Origin: Verrucomicrobiota bacterium | Lineage (GTDB): Bacteria; Verrucomicrobiota; Verrucomicrobiia; Chthoniobacterales; JAFAMB01 | Reading direction: 5' to 3' | DNA length: 23,723 nt | Assembly: GCA_019242435.1 (NCBI GenBank) | Contig: JAFAVN010000528.1 | Coordinates: forward strand, 1-23,723 | Part shown: piece after piece, positions 15,655 to 23,540 of the stretch | Layout of the letters: every line of letters begins with the position of its first letter | Position numbering within the stretch: position 1 is the first letter of the stretch | Notes under the pieces: model-generated | Seen by the model: the letters and a program-made list of their open reading frames with translations, nothing else | Told to the model about the DNA's origin: nothing | Database searches by the model: none | Position numbers and translations under genes: made by a program

Positions 15655-17058
15655 ATGATCAGGTTCTTAAACTCACTGACTCGAAAGCTGGAAAAGTTCG
15701 AGCCCATCGATCCTACTGGCAAGCAGGTCAAGATGTATACGTGCGGCCCCACTGTTTATTCCTTTGCCCACATCGGAAACTTTAGAACTTATCTGTTCGA
15801 GGATTTACTCCAGCGGCATCTGGAAGCGAGAAGCTTCATGGTACAGCGCGTAATGAACATCACGGATGTCGACGATAAGACGATCCGTAACAGCCGCATT
15901 GCCGGCGTACCTTTGCAAGAGTTCACTAAGCAATTCACAGAGGCGTTTTTTGAAGATATGCGGACCTTGCGTATTAAAGATGCCCAGTTTTATCCCGCCG
16001 CTACTGAGCCGGAGAACATTGCGCAAATGATCGCGATGATCGATGAACTGGTGAAAAAGGATATCGCCTACCAAGCCGAGGATGGTTCAGTTTATTTCCG
16101 TATCAACCGGTTCGCTCATTACGGGCAACTGGCTCATTTAGATCTGGATGAGCTCCGGCCTTCCGGGCGCGTACAAAGCGACGAATACGAAAAAGAGAAC
16201 CTGGGCGATTTTGCACTGTGGAAGGCATGGGATGCCGAGGATGGTCTCGTCGGTTGGGATAGTCCCTGGGGGCGTGGGCGCCCCGGATGGCATATCGAAT
16301 GCAGTGCCATGGCAACCCGTATCCTTGGCCCACAGATCGACATCCACTGCGGTGGAGTCGACAATTTGTTTCCGCATCACGAAGCGGAGATCGCCCAGTC
16401 TGAAAGTTGCACCGGGAAGAAATTCGTCCGCTACTGGCTGCATAGCGCTCACCTTTTGGTTGAAGGCCAAAAGATGTCTAAATCGCTTGGCAATTTCTAT
16501 ACGATCAGAGATTTAGTTGCTCGCGGATTCACCGGACGAGAAATTCGGTACGCACTTCTGTGCGTCAATTACCGGCTCCAGCTGAACTTCACGTTCGACG
16601 GTATGACGCAGGCTCGGCAGTCATTGTTACGCATCGACGAGTGGCTGCAGCGGCTACGTGATCTGGCCGGAAATGTCGCTGCTGATCCCGCGTTTGCTCC
16701 CGCCCATTCGGACGCATTTTTCGCGGCGCTTGACGATGACCTCAACATATCGGCCGCATTGGCCGAGTTGTTTGAGCAGATCCGCGCCACCAATCGGCTC
16801 ATGGATTCGAACCAGCTTGAGTCAGGGGAAGCGGCTGCACTGTTGCAGTGGTGGCAGCGAGTCAATCAGGTTCTGCAAATTCAATCGGATGAAGAAGTGG
16901 TGCCGCCTGAAGTACAACAGTTACTCGAAGCACGTGCCGCATCCAGAGCTTCCAAGGATTGGCAACGAAGCGATGCGCTGCGCGCCAAAATCTCCGAGCT
17001 TGGTTGGTTCGTCAAAGACACCAGGGACGGTCAGAAAGTGACAAAATCGATAAAATGA
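15655..17058 (+). CDS. cysS: Cysteinyl-tRNA synthetase
   Basis: The enzyme attaches cysteine to tRNA-Cys. The 467 residues match the usual size. The catalytic zinc ligands known from the E. coli enzyme line up as Cys30 (YTCGPTVY), Cys216 (GWHIECSAMA), His241 and Glu245 (FPHHEAEIAQSE). The HIGH motif reads HIGN (39-42) and KMSKS lies at 273-277. The C-terminal DALR-type helical domain and the short anticodon-binding end (WQRSDALRAKISELGW) are intact. It is tightly linked behind ispF. The 173 bases after the stop (17059-17231) contain a small 6-bp hairpin (CTGTCC/GGACAG) without a T-run, and no gene. Confidence 0.97.
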   Translation: MIRFLNSLTRKLEKFEPIDPTGKQVKMYTCGPTVYSFAHIGNFRTYLFEDLLQRHLEARSFMVQRVMNITDVDDKTIRNSRIAGVPLQEFTKQFTEAFFEDMRTLRIKDAQFYPAATEPENIAQMIAMIDELVKKDIAYQAEDGSVYFRINRFAHYGQLAHLDLDELRPSGRVQSDEYEKENLGDFALWKAWDAEDGLVGWDSPWGRGRPGWHIECSAMATRILGPQIDIHCGGVDNLFPHHEAEIAQSESCTGKKFVRYWLHSAHLLVEGQKMSKSLGNFYTIRDLVARGFTGREIRYALLCVNYRLQLNFTFDGMTQARQSLLRIDEWLQRLRDLAGNVAADPAFAPAHSDAFFAALDDDLNISAALAELFEQIRATNRLMDSNQLESGEAAALLQWWQRVNQVLQIQSDEEVVPPEVQQLLEARAASRASKDWQRSDALRAKISELGWFVKDTRDGQKVTKSIK

Positions 17059-17231
17059 TAGGTTCGAGTTTCGCTGTCCGTGACTCGTGGACAGAACGTA
17101 CGCGTCTGGCAAGCCCGGATTACGCCGAGTGAACGTCCACTCTCTCAATCCGCGTCCGCCCAGTTCTCTCTGTCATCTAAACGTCAAATAACCCATTCGC
17201 TGAGAACTGCCGCCTCAGCTATGTTAGTCGG

Positions 17232-17921
17232 ATGACCTTCGCTCCTACCGATTTTGTCGATCTTTCGCAGACAGATCACGCGCTGTTGTTTCAGGATTCG
17301 ACGCTGGTTTGGGATGCATTAAAGCAGATCGGGCATTATCTCCAGCAAAGTCTGGAACCAAAAATCGAGGGTACGACGATGGGCACGCCGTTCATAGGAA
17401 CTCGAGTTGCTATCGGCGCCGGGACGGTCATTGAGCATGGCGCAGTATTAATGGGGCCGGCGTGGGTCGGAAAAAATTGTCGGATCCGGTCGGGCTGCTA
17501 TTTCCGCGAAAATGTTATTGTGGGAGACGGCGTCACCCTCGGCAATTCCTGTGAATTCAAAAATTGTGTGATCTTCAACGAAGCCGAGATCCCGCATTTC
17601 AATTACGTGGGCGATTCTATCGTAGGATACAAAGCGCATCTTGCGGCCGGTGTCATCCTTTCCAATGTCCGTCTCGATCGGGGCGAGGTGTCAGTCAAAT
17701 ATGAGGGCAGCAAAATCGACACCGGCCTTAGGAAATTCGGGGCGGTCATCGGGGATAGAGTCGAAATTGGCTGTAATACGGTGCTCAGCCCGGGCTCAAT
17801 CATTGGGCGTAACTCCATGATTTATCCATTGACTCATTTCGGTGGCGTCCTTCCCGCCAACACCGTTTTGCAGAATCGTCAAGACCTGCGACAAGTTTCG
17901 AAGGAGATGTTGAAGAGGTAA
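17232..17921 (+). CDS. Left-handed beta-helix (hexapeptide) acyltransferase-like protein
   Basis: The 229-residue protein has a short helical start (about 1-45) followed by hexapeptide repeats that form a left-handed beta-helix, for example GTRVAIGAGTVIEHGAVLMG and NVIVGDGVTLGNSCEFKN. The PHFNYVGDS segment resembles the acetyltransferase active-site region of GlmU (GHLTYLGDA), including the histidine. No nucleotidyltransferase domain is attached, so it is not a complete GlmU. A role in acylating or binding a nucleotide sugar is inferred only from the fold. The ATG at 17232 has no Shine-Dalgarno. It converges with the glycosyltransferase gene; 17922-18010 has no clear terminator. Confidence 0.75.
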   Translation: MTFAPTDFVDLSQTDHALLFQDSTLVWDALKQIGHYLQQSLEPKIEGTTMGTPFIGTRVAIGAGTVIEHGAVLMGPAWVGKNCRIRSGCYFRENVIVGDGVTLGNSCEFKNCVIFNEAEIPHFNYVGDSIVGYKAHLAAGVILSNVRLDRGEVSVKYEGSKIDTGLRKFGAVIGDRVEIGCNTVLSPGSIIGRNSMIYPLTHFGGVLPANTVLQNRQDLRQVSKEMLKR

Positions 17922-18010
17922 CGGACCGCCAGTTACCATGCGCGTCCGCTTCTGGCGCCTGCCTTTCTGCTTACCAGCGACTATTGGTTATTGAACCACA
18001 GGGCCGTCGC

Positions 18011-19297
18011 TTAGGTCCGCTCTAGTAAACTGACGTAAATCTCTTCTATCGTTCTAATTTGTTTACGGGCGGAGAACCGGCGAGCAACAATTTCTTTTCC
18101 TCGCTGAACCTGGGCATTTACCTCCGCCTGATTCTCTAATCGAGCATGAATATGCCGAGCTAAATCGTTGTCACTCTCTCCAGGATCCAACAACAGTAGC
18201 TCATCCGAGAACTCGCCTCGGATGCCTTCGACCATCATCGCCGCTGCGGGAACACCGTAAAAGAGCGCCTCCAGCAAAGCCATTGGACAACCTTCAAAAT
18301 CAGAGGTTAACAAGAAGAAATCGATCTCGCTGAAGAACTGATCGAGCGCAGGCTGAACACCTAACCAATGAATGTTAAGTCCCAATCTGGCTGCCTCGTT
18401 CTTCAGGGTAGTCTCCTGCGGTCCTTGTCCGGCAATCACAAATTGATAGGACTGATCGATTTCCACCAATCGGCAGGCTATTCGAAGGAATCGCAGGAAA
18501 TTCTTTTGCGGTACCAATCGCCCAGCGCCGCCGATCAACTTGCCAGATGCGCGCTTCCTTTCACCCAACGGCAATTCGGGGACGCAATTCGGAATCACTT
18601 GGATTCTTTCGCTCGCGATGCCTTCGGCAGCTATCAAATGATTGCGGATACCAGGCGAAACCGCGAGGACCTCATCGGCAAGACGATTGATTTGCCGATC
18701 TATGAACGTGGCAATGGTAGAGTTCGCCCGCAGAGGATCGATACAATGATCGTGGGAAATAACAACCGGAGTCCTTAAAATCCGCGCCAGTAGTTTACCC
18801 AGCCAGTTCGAAGCCAGGAGATGGCAGTGCACGATGTCATAGCCGTTTGCCGAAATTTCTACTGGCAAACGCAAAAGATACAGTGGCAACCAACGCCGTG
18901 GAGACAGCAAGACGATCGGTGTCCCCAGGTCGCGTGCTCGCGCGTAGAACAGGCTTTTTCGGGTTCCGTGAATCGATGCCAAATGTACGTCGAACTTTGT
19001 CCGATCTTGGTAGCGAAGCCAAGCCAGCAGGACTGTTTGCGCACCACCCAAGTCCAGATTGTCAATGAGGTGTAGAACTCGAATGCGTCGCTGCAATGGA
19101 TTACCCTTTCGATCGCCACCAGGTGCCGACGCGGCGTTGGCCGTTGCTGTATTTTGAGACCCCCGATTCGTTGTCACCTTTGTGCGCCTTGGAGTGCTTG
19201 CCGTCGGGGCGTCAATAGTGCTGAACCAAACTTCCTCTGCAGCGGGCAAATCATTACTTGCGTGGCCTGACCTTCCCGTTTCCAGTGCGTAAGCCAT
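18011..19297 (-). CDS. GT4-type glycosyltransferase with an N-terminal extension
   Basis: This 428-residue GT-B fold enzyme probably moves a sugar from a nucleotide sugar to a glycan or lipid of the cell envelope. The catalytic part starts near residue 71 (RIRVLHLIDNLDLGGAQTVLL), with a second Rossmann half at GAGRLVPQKNFLRFLRI and the donor-binding E-x7-E motif in SDFEGCPMALLEALFYG. The first ~70 residues are a low-complexity Ser/Thr/Ala-rich stretch without homology. The true start may be a downstream TTG (Leu67-equivalent region NPLQRR), as no other ATG lies between. It begins 39 bases after leuD on the same strand. Donor and acceptor cannot be predicted. Confidence 0.88.
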   Translation of the reverse strand: MAYALETGRSGHASNDLPAAEEVWFSTIDAPTASTPRRTKVTTNRGSQNTATANAASAPGGDRKGNPLQRRIRVLHLIDNLDLGGAQTVLLAWLRYQDRTKFDVHLASIHGTRKSLFYARARDLGTPIVLLSPRRWLPLYLLRLPVEISANGYDIVHCHLLASNWLGKLLARILRTPVVISHDHCIDPLRANSTIATFIDRQINRLADEVLAVSPGIRNHLIAAEGIASERIQVIPNCVPELPLGERKRASGKLIGGAGRLVPQKNFLRFLRIACRLVEIDQSYQFVIAGQGPQETTLKNEAARLGLNIHWLGVQPALDQFFSEIDFFLLTSDFEGCPMALLEALFYGVPAAAMMVEGIRGEFSDELLLLDPGESDNDLARHIHARLENQAEVNAQVQRGKEIVARRFSARKQIRTIEEIYVSLLERT

Positions 19298-19336
19298 CCC
19301 ATTTGCTCACGGCTGATTGCGTAATTCCGTCGGTGA

Positions 19337-19885
19337 TCAAGCCTTCGCCGGTATCATCCCGGTCTGCCGCGCGTAATTAAAAATCCCGCCCGCCTCAATC
19401 ACTGGGCGCACATCCCCCATCGGTTTCAAAGTAAACTCGTGATCGTTGATCGTCACGGTATCGTTATCGAAATCCACAGTTGCCAAATCGCCCGTGCGGC
19501 AAACATCAAGTAACCGCTCACGCGATTCGTATGGGTAGAGCTCTCCTGTGGCCACGCTGTTTCGGAAAAAGATTCGGGCATAGGATTCCGCTACCACCAC
19601 TTCAACTCCAGCCGCACCCAACGCAATCGGAGCGTGTTCACGTGAACTACCACATCCGAAGTTTTTGCCAGCAATTACAATTTTATATTCAGTTTTAGAA
19701 CTATTTTCCGGAATAAAGCGGCTGGGATAAAGGTCGTCTGGGAGGCCGACCATTGCATAGGAACCTAGCTTTTCGTATTCGTCCGGGATGGTCGGGACCA
19801 GCGTCAAATACTGGGCAGGAATAATCTGATCGGTGTCAATATTGTCGCCGACCACGTAAACGGGGCTGGTGATTCTTTTCGCCAT
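19337..19885 (-). CDS. leuD: 3-isopropylmalate dehydratase small subunit, plant-like
   Basis: With LeuC this forms isopropylmalate isomerase, converting 2- to 3-isopropylmalate in leucine synthesis. At 182 residues it is the short swivel-domain form. GDNIDTDQIIPAQYL (13-27) and GKNFGCGSSREHAP (73-86) are the family signatures; ARIFFRNSVATGELYP and AGGIFNYARQTGMIPA complete it. The run YLTLVPTIPDEYEKLGSYAM closely resembles my recollection of plant plastid small subunits rather than the E. coli type. The ATG at 19885 is preferred over a TTG at 19891 because GAGG (19893-19896) sits 7 bases before it. leuC ends 40 bases upstream. A homoaconitase-like role is less likely. Confidence 0.92.
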   Translation of the reverse strand: MAKRITSPVYVVGDNIDTDQIIPAQYLTLVPTIPDEYEKLGSYAMVGLPDDLYPSRFIPENSSKTEYKIVIAGKNFGCGSSREHAPIALGAAGVEVVVAESYARIFFRNSVATGELYPYESRERLLDVCRTGDLATVDFDNDTVTINDHEFTLKPMGDVRPVIEAGGIFNYARQTGMIPAKA

Positions 19886-19892
19886 AGACAAT

Positions 19893-19896
19893 CCTC
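19893..19896 (-). promoter_or_regulatory. Shine-Dalgarno site of leuD
   Basis: GAGG on the minus strand, 7 bases before ATG 19885. It decides the start against the TTG at 19891. Confidence 0.6.
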
Positions 19897-19925
19897 AAAT
19901 GGTTTGGAGGTGAGGGAAAGGGAAG

Positions 19926-21296
19926 CTAATTCAAAAACTCCCGCGGGTCAGTTACTCGGCCAGTTAACGCTGATGCCGCTACTGTATAGGGACTTGCCAG
20001 GTAAACTTTCGCTTCTTTGCTTCCCATCCTGCCCGGAAAGTTCCGGTTGGTCGCGCTGATGCAGGTTAATGGCGCGTTAAGCCGTCCAAACGTGTCTTTA
20101 GGCCCGCCCAGACAGGCGGCACAGGACGCGTTCTCTGTCATTTGGACCCCAGCATCTACTAAGACATCCCAGATCGACTGTGAGTCCCAGCGAATTTCTT
20201 TCAGCTCGTGAACTACATCCGAAGTCGCCGGCACACCGTACGTATCGATTTTCACATGCCGCCCTTTTACGACCTTGGCAAAAGCAACGAAGTCACTTGC
20301 TTTTCCGCCAGTGCAGGAGCCGATGTAGGCTCGGTCGAGCTTAACATTTTCCAATTCTTTGGCTAGTGCCCGGTTTCCGGGGTTTGGATGCATCGCGACC
20401 GTTGGCTCCAATTTTGAAAGGTCATATACCTTGTCGAAAACCAGCTTTTGATCTTGATCCAGCTCTACCGGATCGTAATCCGCCTTGGTCCCATTCAGCC
20501 GGGTGCGTTCATCCACGTATGCAAAGGTCGCTGCGTCCGCCGGGAAGATCCCGTTTTTACCTCCGGCCTCGATTGCCATATTCGCAATCGTCATTCGGTC
20601 ATCCATGTTCAAAGAAGAAACTCCAGGGCCTTCCCACTGCATTGCCCGATAGGTGGCTCCGTCAAATCCGATGTCTCCGATCACCCACAAAATTACGTCC
20701 TTCGCCATGACGCCGGGCGGCAAGGCACCTTCCAGATAAAACCGCATCGTCTCAGGCACTTTCACCAGTAATTTGCCGGTCCCCAGGATAAAACCAGCAT
20801 CTGTATTACCGATGCCGGATGCGAACTCTCCAAAGGCGCCCGCCATACAGGTATGCGAGTCAGTACCGAATAAAACTTCACCGGGCCGGGCATGGCCTAA
20901 CTTCGGAAGAGCGGCGTGACAAACGCCCTGGTACCGGGAACCATATTGGCGCTTCAGCTGGCCAATCTCCGGGCTGAATGTCCACGAGCCGATCGGGTCG
21001 TCGATCACGTCATAGAAATAAGGAAGCGCTTGTTCTTTGGCGAAATCGCGCAAAATGTCCACGTTCCGGTTCGAAAGCCGATCCGACGTAAAAATGTAAT
21101 GGTCGGGAATGATGACGATCTTTTTCGGGTCAAAGACCTTCGCATCCTGACCAAATTCCCTTTTGAAGACTCCGATACTTCCGGGCCCGCAAACGTCGTG
21201 AGTAAGCAAGATATCTGTGTTAACCCAGACATTATCACCGGCCCCGACGCTTCGTCGCCCGCTTGCTCTGGCCAAAATCTTTTCAGTTAACGTCAT
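19926..21296 (-). CDS. leuC: 3-isopropylmalate dehydratase large subunit, plant-like
   Basis: The aconitase-family large subunit carries the 4Fe-4S cluster of isopropylmalate isomerase. Cluster ligands are Cys328 (YIGSCTGGK) and the Cys392/Cys395 pair (SCAACLGG). Other signatures are PDHYIFT, GTDSHTCMAGAFGEFASGIGNTD and NRNFPGRMGSKEAKVYLASP. The 456 residues fit. Segments such as THDVCGPGSIGVFKREFG and SALTGRVTDPREFL are strikingly like plant plastid large subunits as I recall them. The ATG at 21296 gives the usual start MTLTEKILARASG; an upstream ATG at 21323 adds nine unlike residues. No Shine-Dalgarno is visible. It lies 59 bases after the kinase gene and 40 before leuD, likely co-transcribed. 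Confidence 0.94.
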   Translation of the reverse strand: MTLTEKILARASGRRSVGAGDNVWVNTDILLTHDVCGPGSIGVFKREFGQDAKVFDPKKIVIIPDHYIFTSDRLSNRNVDILRDFAKEQALPYFYDVIDDPIGSWTFSPEIGQLKRQYGSRYQGVCHAALPKLGHARPGEVLFGTDSHTCMAGAFGEFASGIGNTDAGFILGTGKLLVKVPETMRFYLEGALPPGVMAKDVILWVIGDIGFDGATYRAMQWEGPGVSSLNMDDRMTIANMAIEAGGKNGIFPADAATFAYVDERTRLNGTKADYDPVELDQDQKLVFDKVYDLSKLEPTVAMHPNPGNRALAKELENVKLDRAYIGSCTGGKASDFVAFAKVVKGRHVKIDTYGVPATSDVVHELKEIRWDSQSIWDVLVDAGVQMTENASCAACLGGPKDTFGRLNAPLTCISATNRNFPGRMGSKEAKVYLASPYTVAASALTGRVTDPREFLN

Positions 21297-21355
21297 AAGG
21301 AAGGGCGTACACCATGGATCCATCCGCCGCGGAGATCAAGTAGAAAAACCACAAC

Positions 21356-22336
21356 TTATTTGTGTAAATACGACCGCGGTGCTAAAACCGTCAGCGCTCC
21401 CCGCATCGCATCAAACCGAACTGGTGTCGTGCCAATAGTATTCCCGTCAACGTGGACTGAGAGGGGCCTCCGGCAGGCAACCTCTAATGAACTGCTATCG
21501 AACATTTCCATCTTCGGATGGCGTTGGTATCGGCCTCGGCTGATCGACCATAGATGGCGCGCTAACTCCAGTTTGCTGAAATCCCGGTAGACCGCAATCG
21601 TCAATAGGCCGTCATCCATCTTGGCTCCCGGGCACACTGTCAAATTGCTGCCGTAGAAAGGACCGTTTGCGATCACTACGAAAGAGCAGCGAACTCTGAT
21701 CCGCCGCCGCGATTTTCTGAACCGGCGCCGCCGTCGGGAAAGCGGCGTATCGCCATGGTAAGACATGCGATAGGCTTCGTTCAGCGGCCGATCAAACCGC
21801 AAGTCTACCGCACTTTGCCGATGGACGAATGCTGCCCGGATCGCTCGAAAAACCGAAAGTATTCGTCCCTGTTTGATCTCTTCCCCGATCGGAAACATTT
21901 CCGCATCGACCCCGACTCCGGCAGCTTCAAAGAAGGCATGTTGTTCGTCGGCCACGGCGGCGTCGATAGGGACTACGATCCCACTCTCAATTACCTCACA
22001 AGCCGCTATTGGGTCGGAGGGCATACCGAGGCTCCGCGCAAAATTATTAAAAGTGCCAGTCGGGATCACCGCTAACGGAATGCCGGTCCGCACCATTTTC
22101 GCCGCCACCATCCCGACCGTGCCATCGCCACCGGCGACGACGACTAAATCGGGGCGATTCGCCAGTCCCTTTTGAACCTTCTCCCCAATGGCCTCCTCTC
22201 CTCCCAAGCCATGCTCCTCGAGAGTGCCGGCTGTCCGGACAAGGCGCGTCCGCACCGCTGCTAAGACCTGTTCTGAAGCGTTCCTGGCGAGCAGGTTATG
22301 AAACAATACCACTCGACCGTAACCGCTCGTCTCCAT
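21356..22336 (-). CDS. Diacylglycerol/lipid kinase-like protein (YegS/DgkB type)
   Basis: The 326-residue protein belongs to the DAGK catalytic family, which phosphorylates diacylglycerol or related lipids with ATP. The nucleotide motif GGDGT (69-73) and IPTGTFNNFARSLG (91-104) are intact. The second domain has VVIANGPFYGSNLTVCPGAKMDDGLL. Two oddities stand out: a run of basic residues at about 200-216 (SRRRRRFRKSRRR) in an insertion of the second domain, and HVDGN where many relatives have DGE or DGD. The lipid substrate is unknown. It starts at ATG 22336 with a weak AAAGG upstream. leuC follows on the same strand. Confidence 0.88.
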   Translation of the reverse strand: METSGYGRVVLFHNLLARNASEQVLAAVRTRLVRTAGTLEEHGLGGEEAIGEKVQKGLANRPDLVVVAGGDGTVGMVAAKMVRTGIPLAVIPTGTFNNFARSLGMPSDPIAACEVIESGIVVPIDAAVADEQHAFFEAAGVGVDAEMFPIGEEIKQGRILSVFRAIRAAFVHRQSAVDLRFDRPLNEAYRMSYHGDTPLSRRRRRFRKSRRRIRVRCSFVVIANGPFYGSNLTVCPGAKMDDGLLTIAVYRDFSKLELARHLWSISRGRYQRHPKMEMFDSSSLEVACRRPLSVHVDGNTIGTTPVRFDAMRGALTVLAPRSYLHK

Positions 22337-22422
22337 GCGACCTTTAGTTGCGACGATCGTTCGCCCGCGCTTTACCGGGAGCGCTTATGGAAGAGAACCG
22401 ATCATCTCTCACCAATTGCCTC

Positions 22423-22950
22423 TCACTCTGTTCGTTCCTGCGACTGGGTCGCGTACGAATTGTCCATCACATTGATGATCTTGATGCCGGGGATGATCCG
22501 GTCCGTCGCATAATCCAAGTTCCCGTCCGTTCCGATCACGGCGATTCCGAAGTCTCCCACGCGGTAGGCATCTGCGGTTGCCAGCGGATCAGGTAATACG
22601 ACGAACGGGACGTTCGATCCGGTAATAACGCCGGTTTCTTTTGTAAATGCGACAAAGAACAAGGCGTTTCTCGCGGCGAGTCCACGATATACCTTATCAA
22701 TGTTCCGTATTTGTTTCCTGAATTCTTTTTGTTGTGGGTCAGTCGCGAAGATTAGCACGACTGGTTGCCCTCGGACGTCCTTTAGTCGCCTCACCTTCCC
22801 ATTGACGCTCGCCCATAAGAACTCGGGCGCAGGTCGGGGAACCGCGGCCGCTGCTGGAGCCGGATGCTTTGTTTTTGCGGATTGTGCTAAGGAAATAGAG
22901 GGAGCCACCGCCAGGCTGACCGCCAAAACCGTGATTCGCCAACATTTCAT
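22423..22950 (-). CDS. Exported thioredoxin-fold-like protein without active cysteines
   Basis: This 175-residue protein starts with a clear signal peptide (MKCWRITVLAVSLAVAPSISLAQ) and then a Pro/Ala-rich linker to about residue 42. The segment VNGKVRRLKDVRGQPVVLIFATDPQ followed by a helix and ALFFVAFTKETG looks like the front of a peroxiredoxin/thioredoxin-like fold, similar to DUF4174 proteins. The mature part has no cysteine, so a redox role is unlikely. Its ATG overlaps the frr stop codon (ATGA), which suggests coupled translation with ribosome recycling factor. I do not know its function. The 86 bases before the kinase gene (22337-22422) hold no clear terminator. Confidence 0.7.
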   Translation of the reverse strand: MKCWRITVLAVSLAVAPSISLAQSAKTKHPAPAAAAVPRPAPEFLWASVNGKVRRLKDVRGQPVVLIFATDPQQKEFRKQIRNIDKVYRGLAARNALFFVAFTKETGVITGSNVPFVVLPDPLATADAYRVGDFGIAVIGTDGNLDYATDRIIPGIKIINVMDNSYATQSQERTE

Positions 22951-23507
22951 ACTCTCATGATATCCACTTCCTTGGTCTCCAAATGGTGATCGATCTCCTT
23001 TACGTATTTATCGGTTAATTTTTGGATTTCTGTTTCCAGGCTGCGCCGCTCATCCTCGGTGATGTCGCCATCCTTCTCAATTTTCTTTACTAGATCCATC
23101 CCGTTACGCCTGGCGCCACGAACCCGGACCCGCGCCTCCTCGGCCATGTGCCGGGCAGTTTTTACAAGGTCTTTACGCCGTTCTTCCGAGAGCTCGGGAA
23201 TGGGGAGCCGGATCAGCTTTCCTTCTACCGCCGGCGTAATCCCTAATTTGGACTCGATCAGAGCTTTTTCGACGTCGCGGGTAACGCTTGCGTCGAAAGG
23301 TTGAATCAGGAGCAGCCGTGGCTCCGGAGTCGTAATCAGAGCTAATTGTTTCAATTTCATCGAGGTCCCATAGGCAGCGACGTCCAGATTTTCCACGAGA
23401 CCCGGGGAAGCTTTGCCGGTTCGCAAAGATGAGAATTCGTGGTGCATGTATTCGACGCCCTTTTCCATTGCCTCTTCGGTTTCCAATAGAATTTCGTCAG
23501 GTGTCAT
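22947..23507 (-). CDS. frr: Ribosome recycling factor
   Basis: RRF splits post-termination ribosomes together with EF-G. The 186-residue length is standard. The helical domain and the FSSLRTGKASPGLVENL segment, the domain II strand LLLIQPFDASVTRDVEKAL, and the signature KLIRLPIPELSEERRKDLVK are all seen, ending in the long C-terminal helix KLTDKYVKEIDHHLETKE. It lies 33 bases after pyrH, the common pyrH-frr order. The stop overlaps the next start. Confidence 0.97.
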   Translation of the reverse strand: MTPDEILLETEEAMEKGVEYMHHEFSSLRTGKASPGLVENLDVAAYGTSMKLKQLALITTPEPRLLLIQPFDASVTRDVEKALIESKLGITPAVEGKLIRLPIPELSEERRKDLVKTARHMAEEARVRVRGARRNGMDLVKKIEKDGDITEDERRSLETEIQKLTDKYVKEIDHHLETKEVDIMRV

Positions 23508-23540
23508 AACCTTAGTTCAATCAGGGGGATTTAATGGGCC

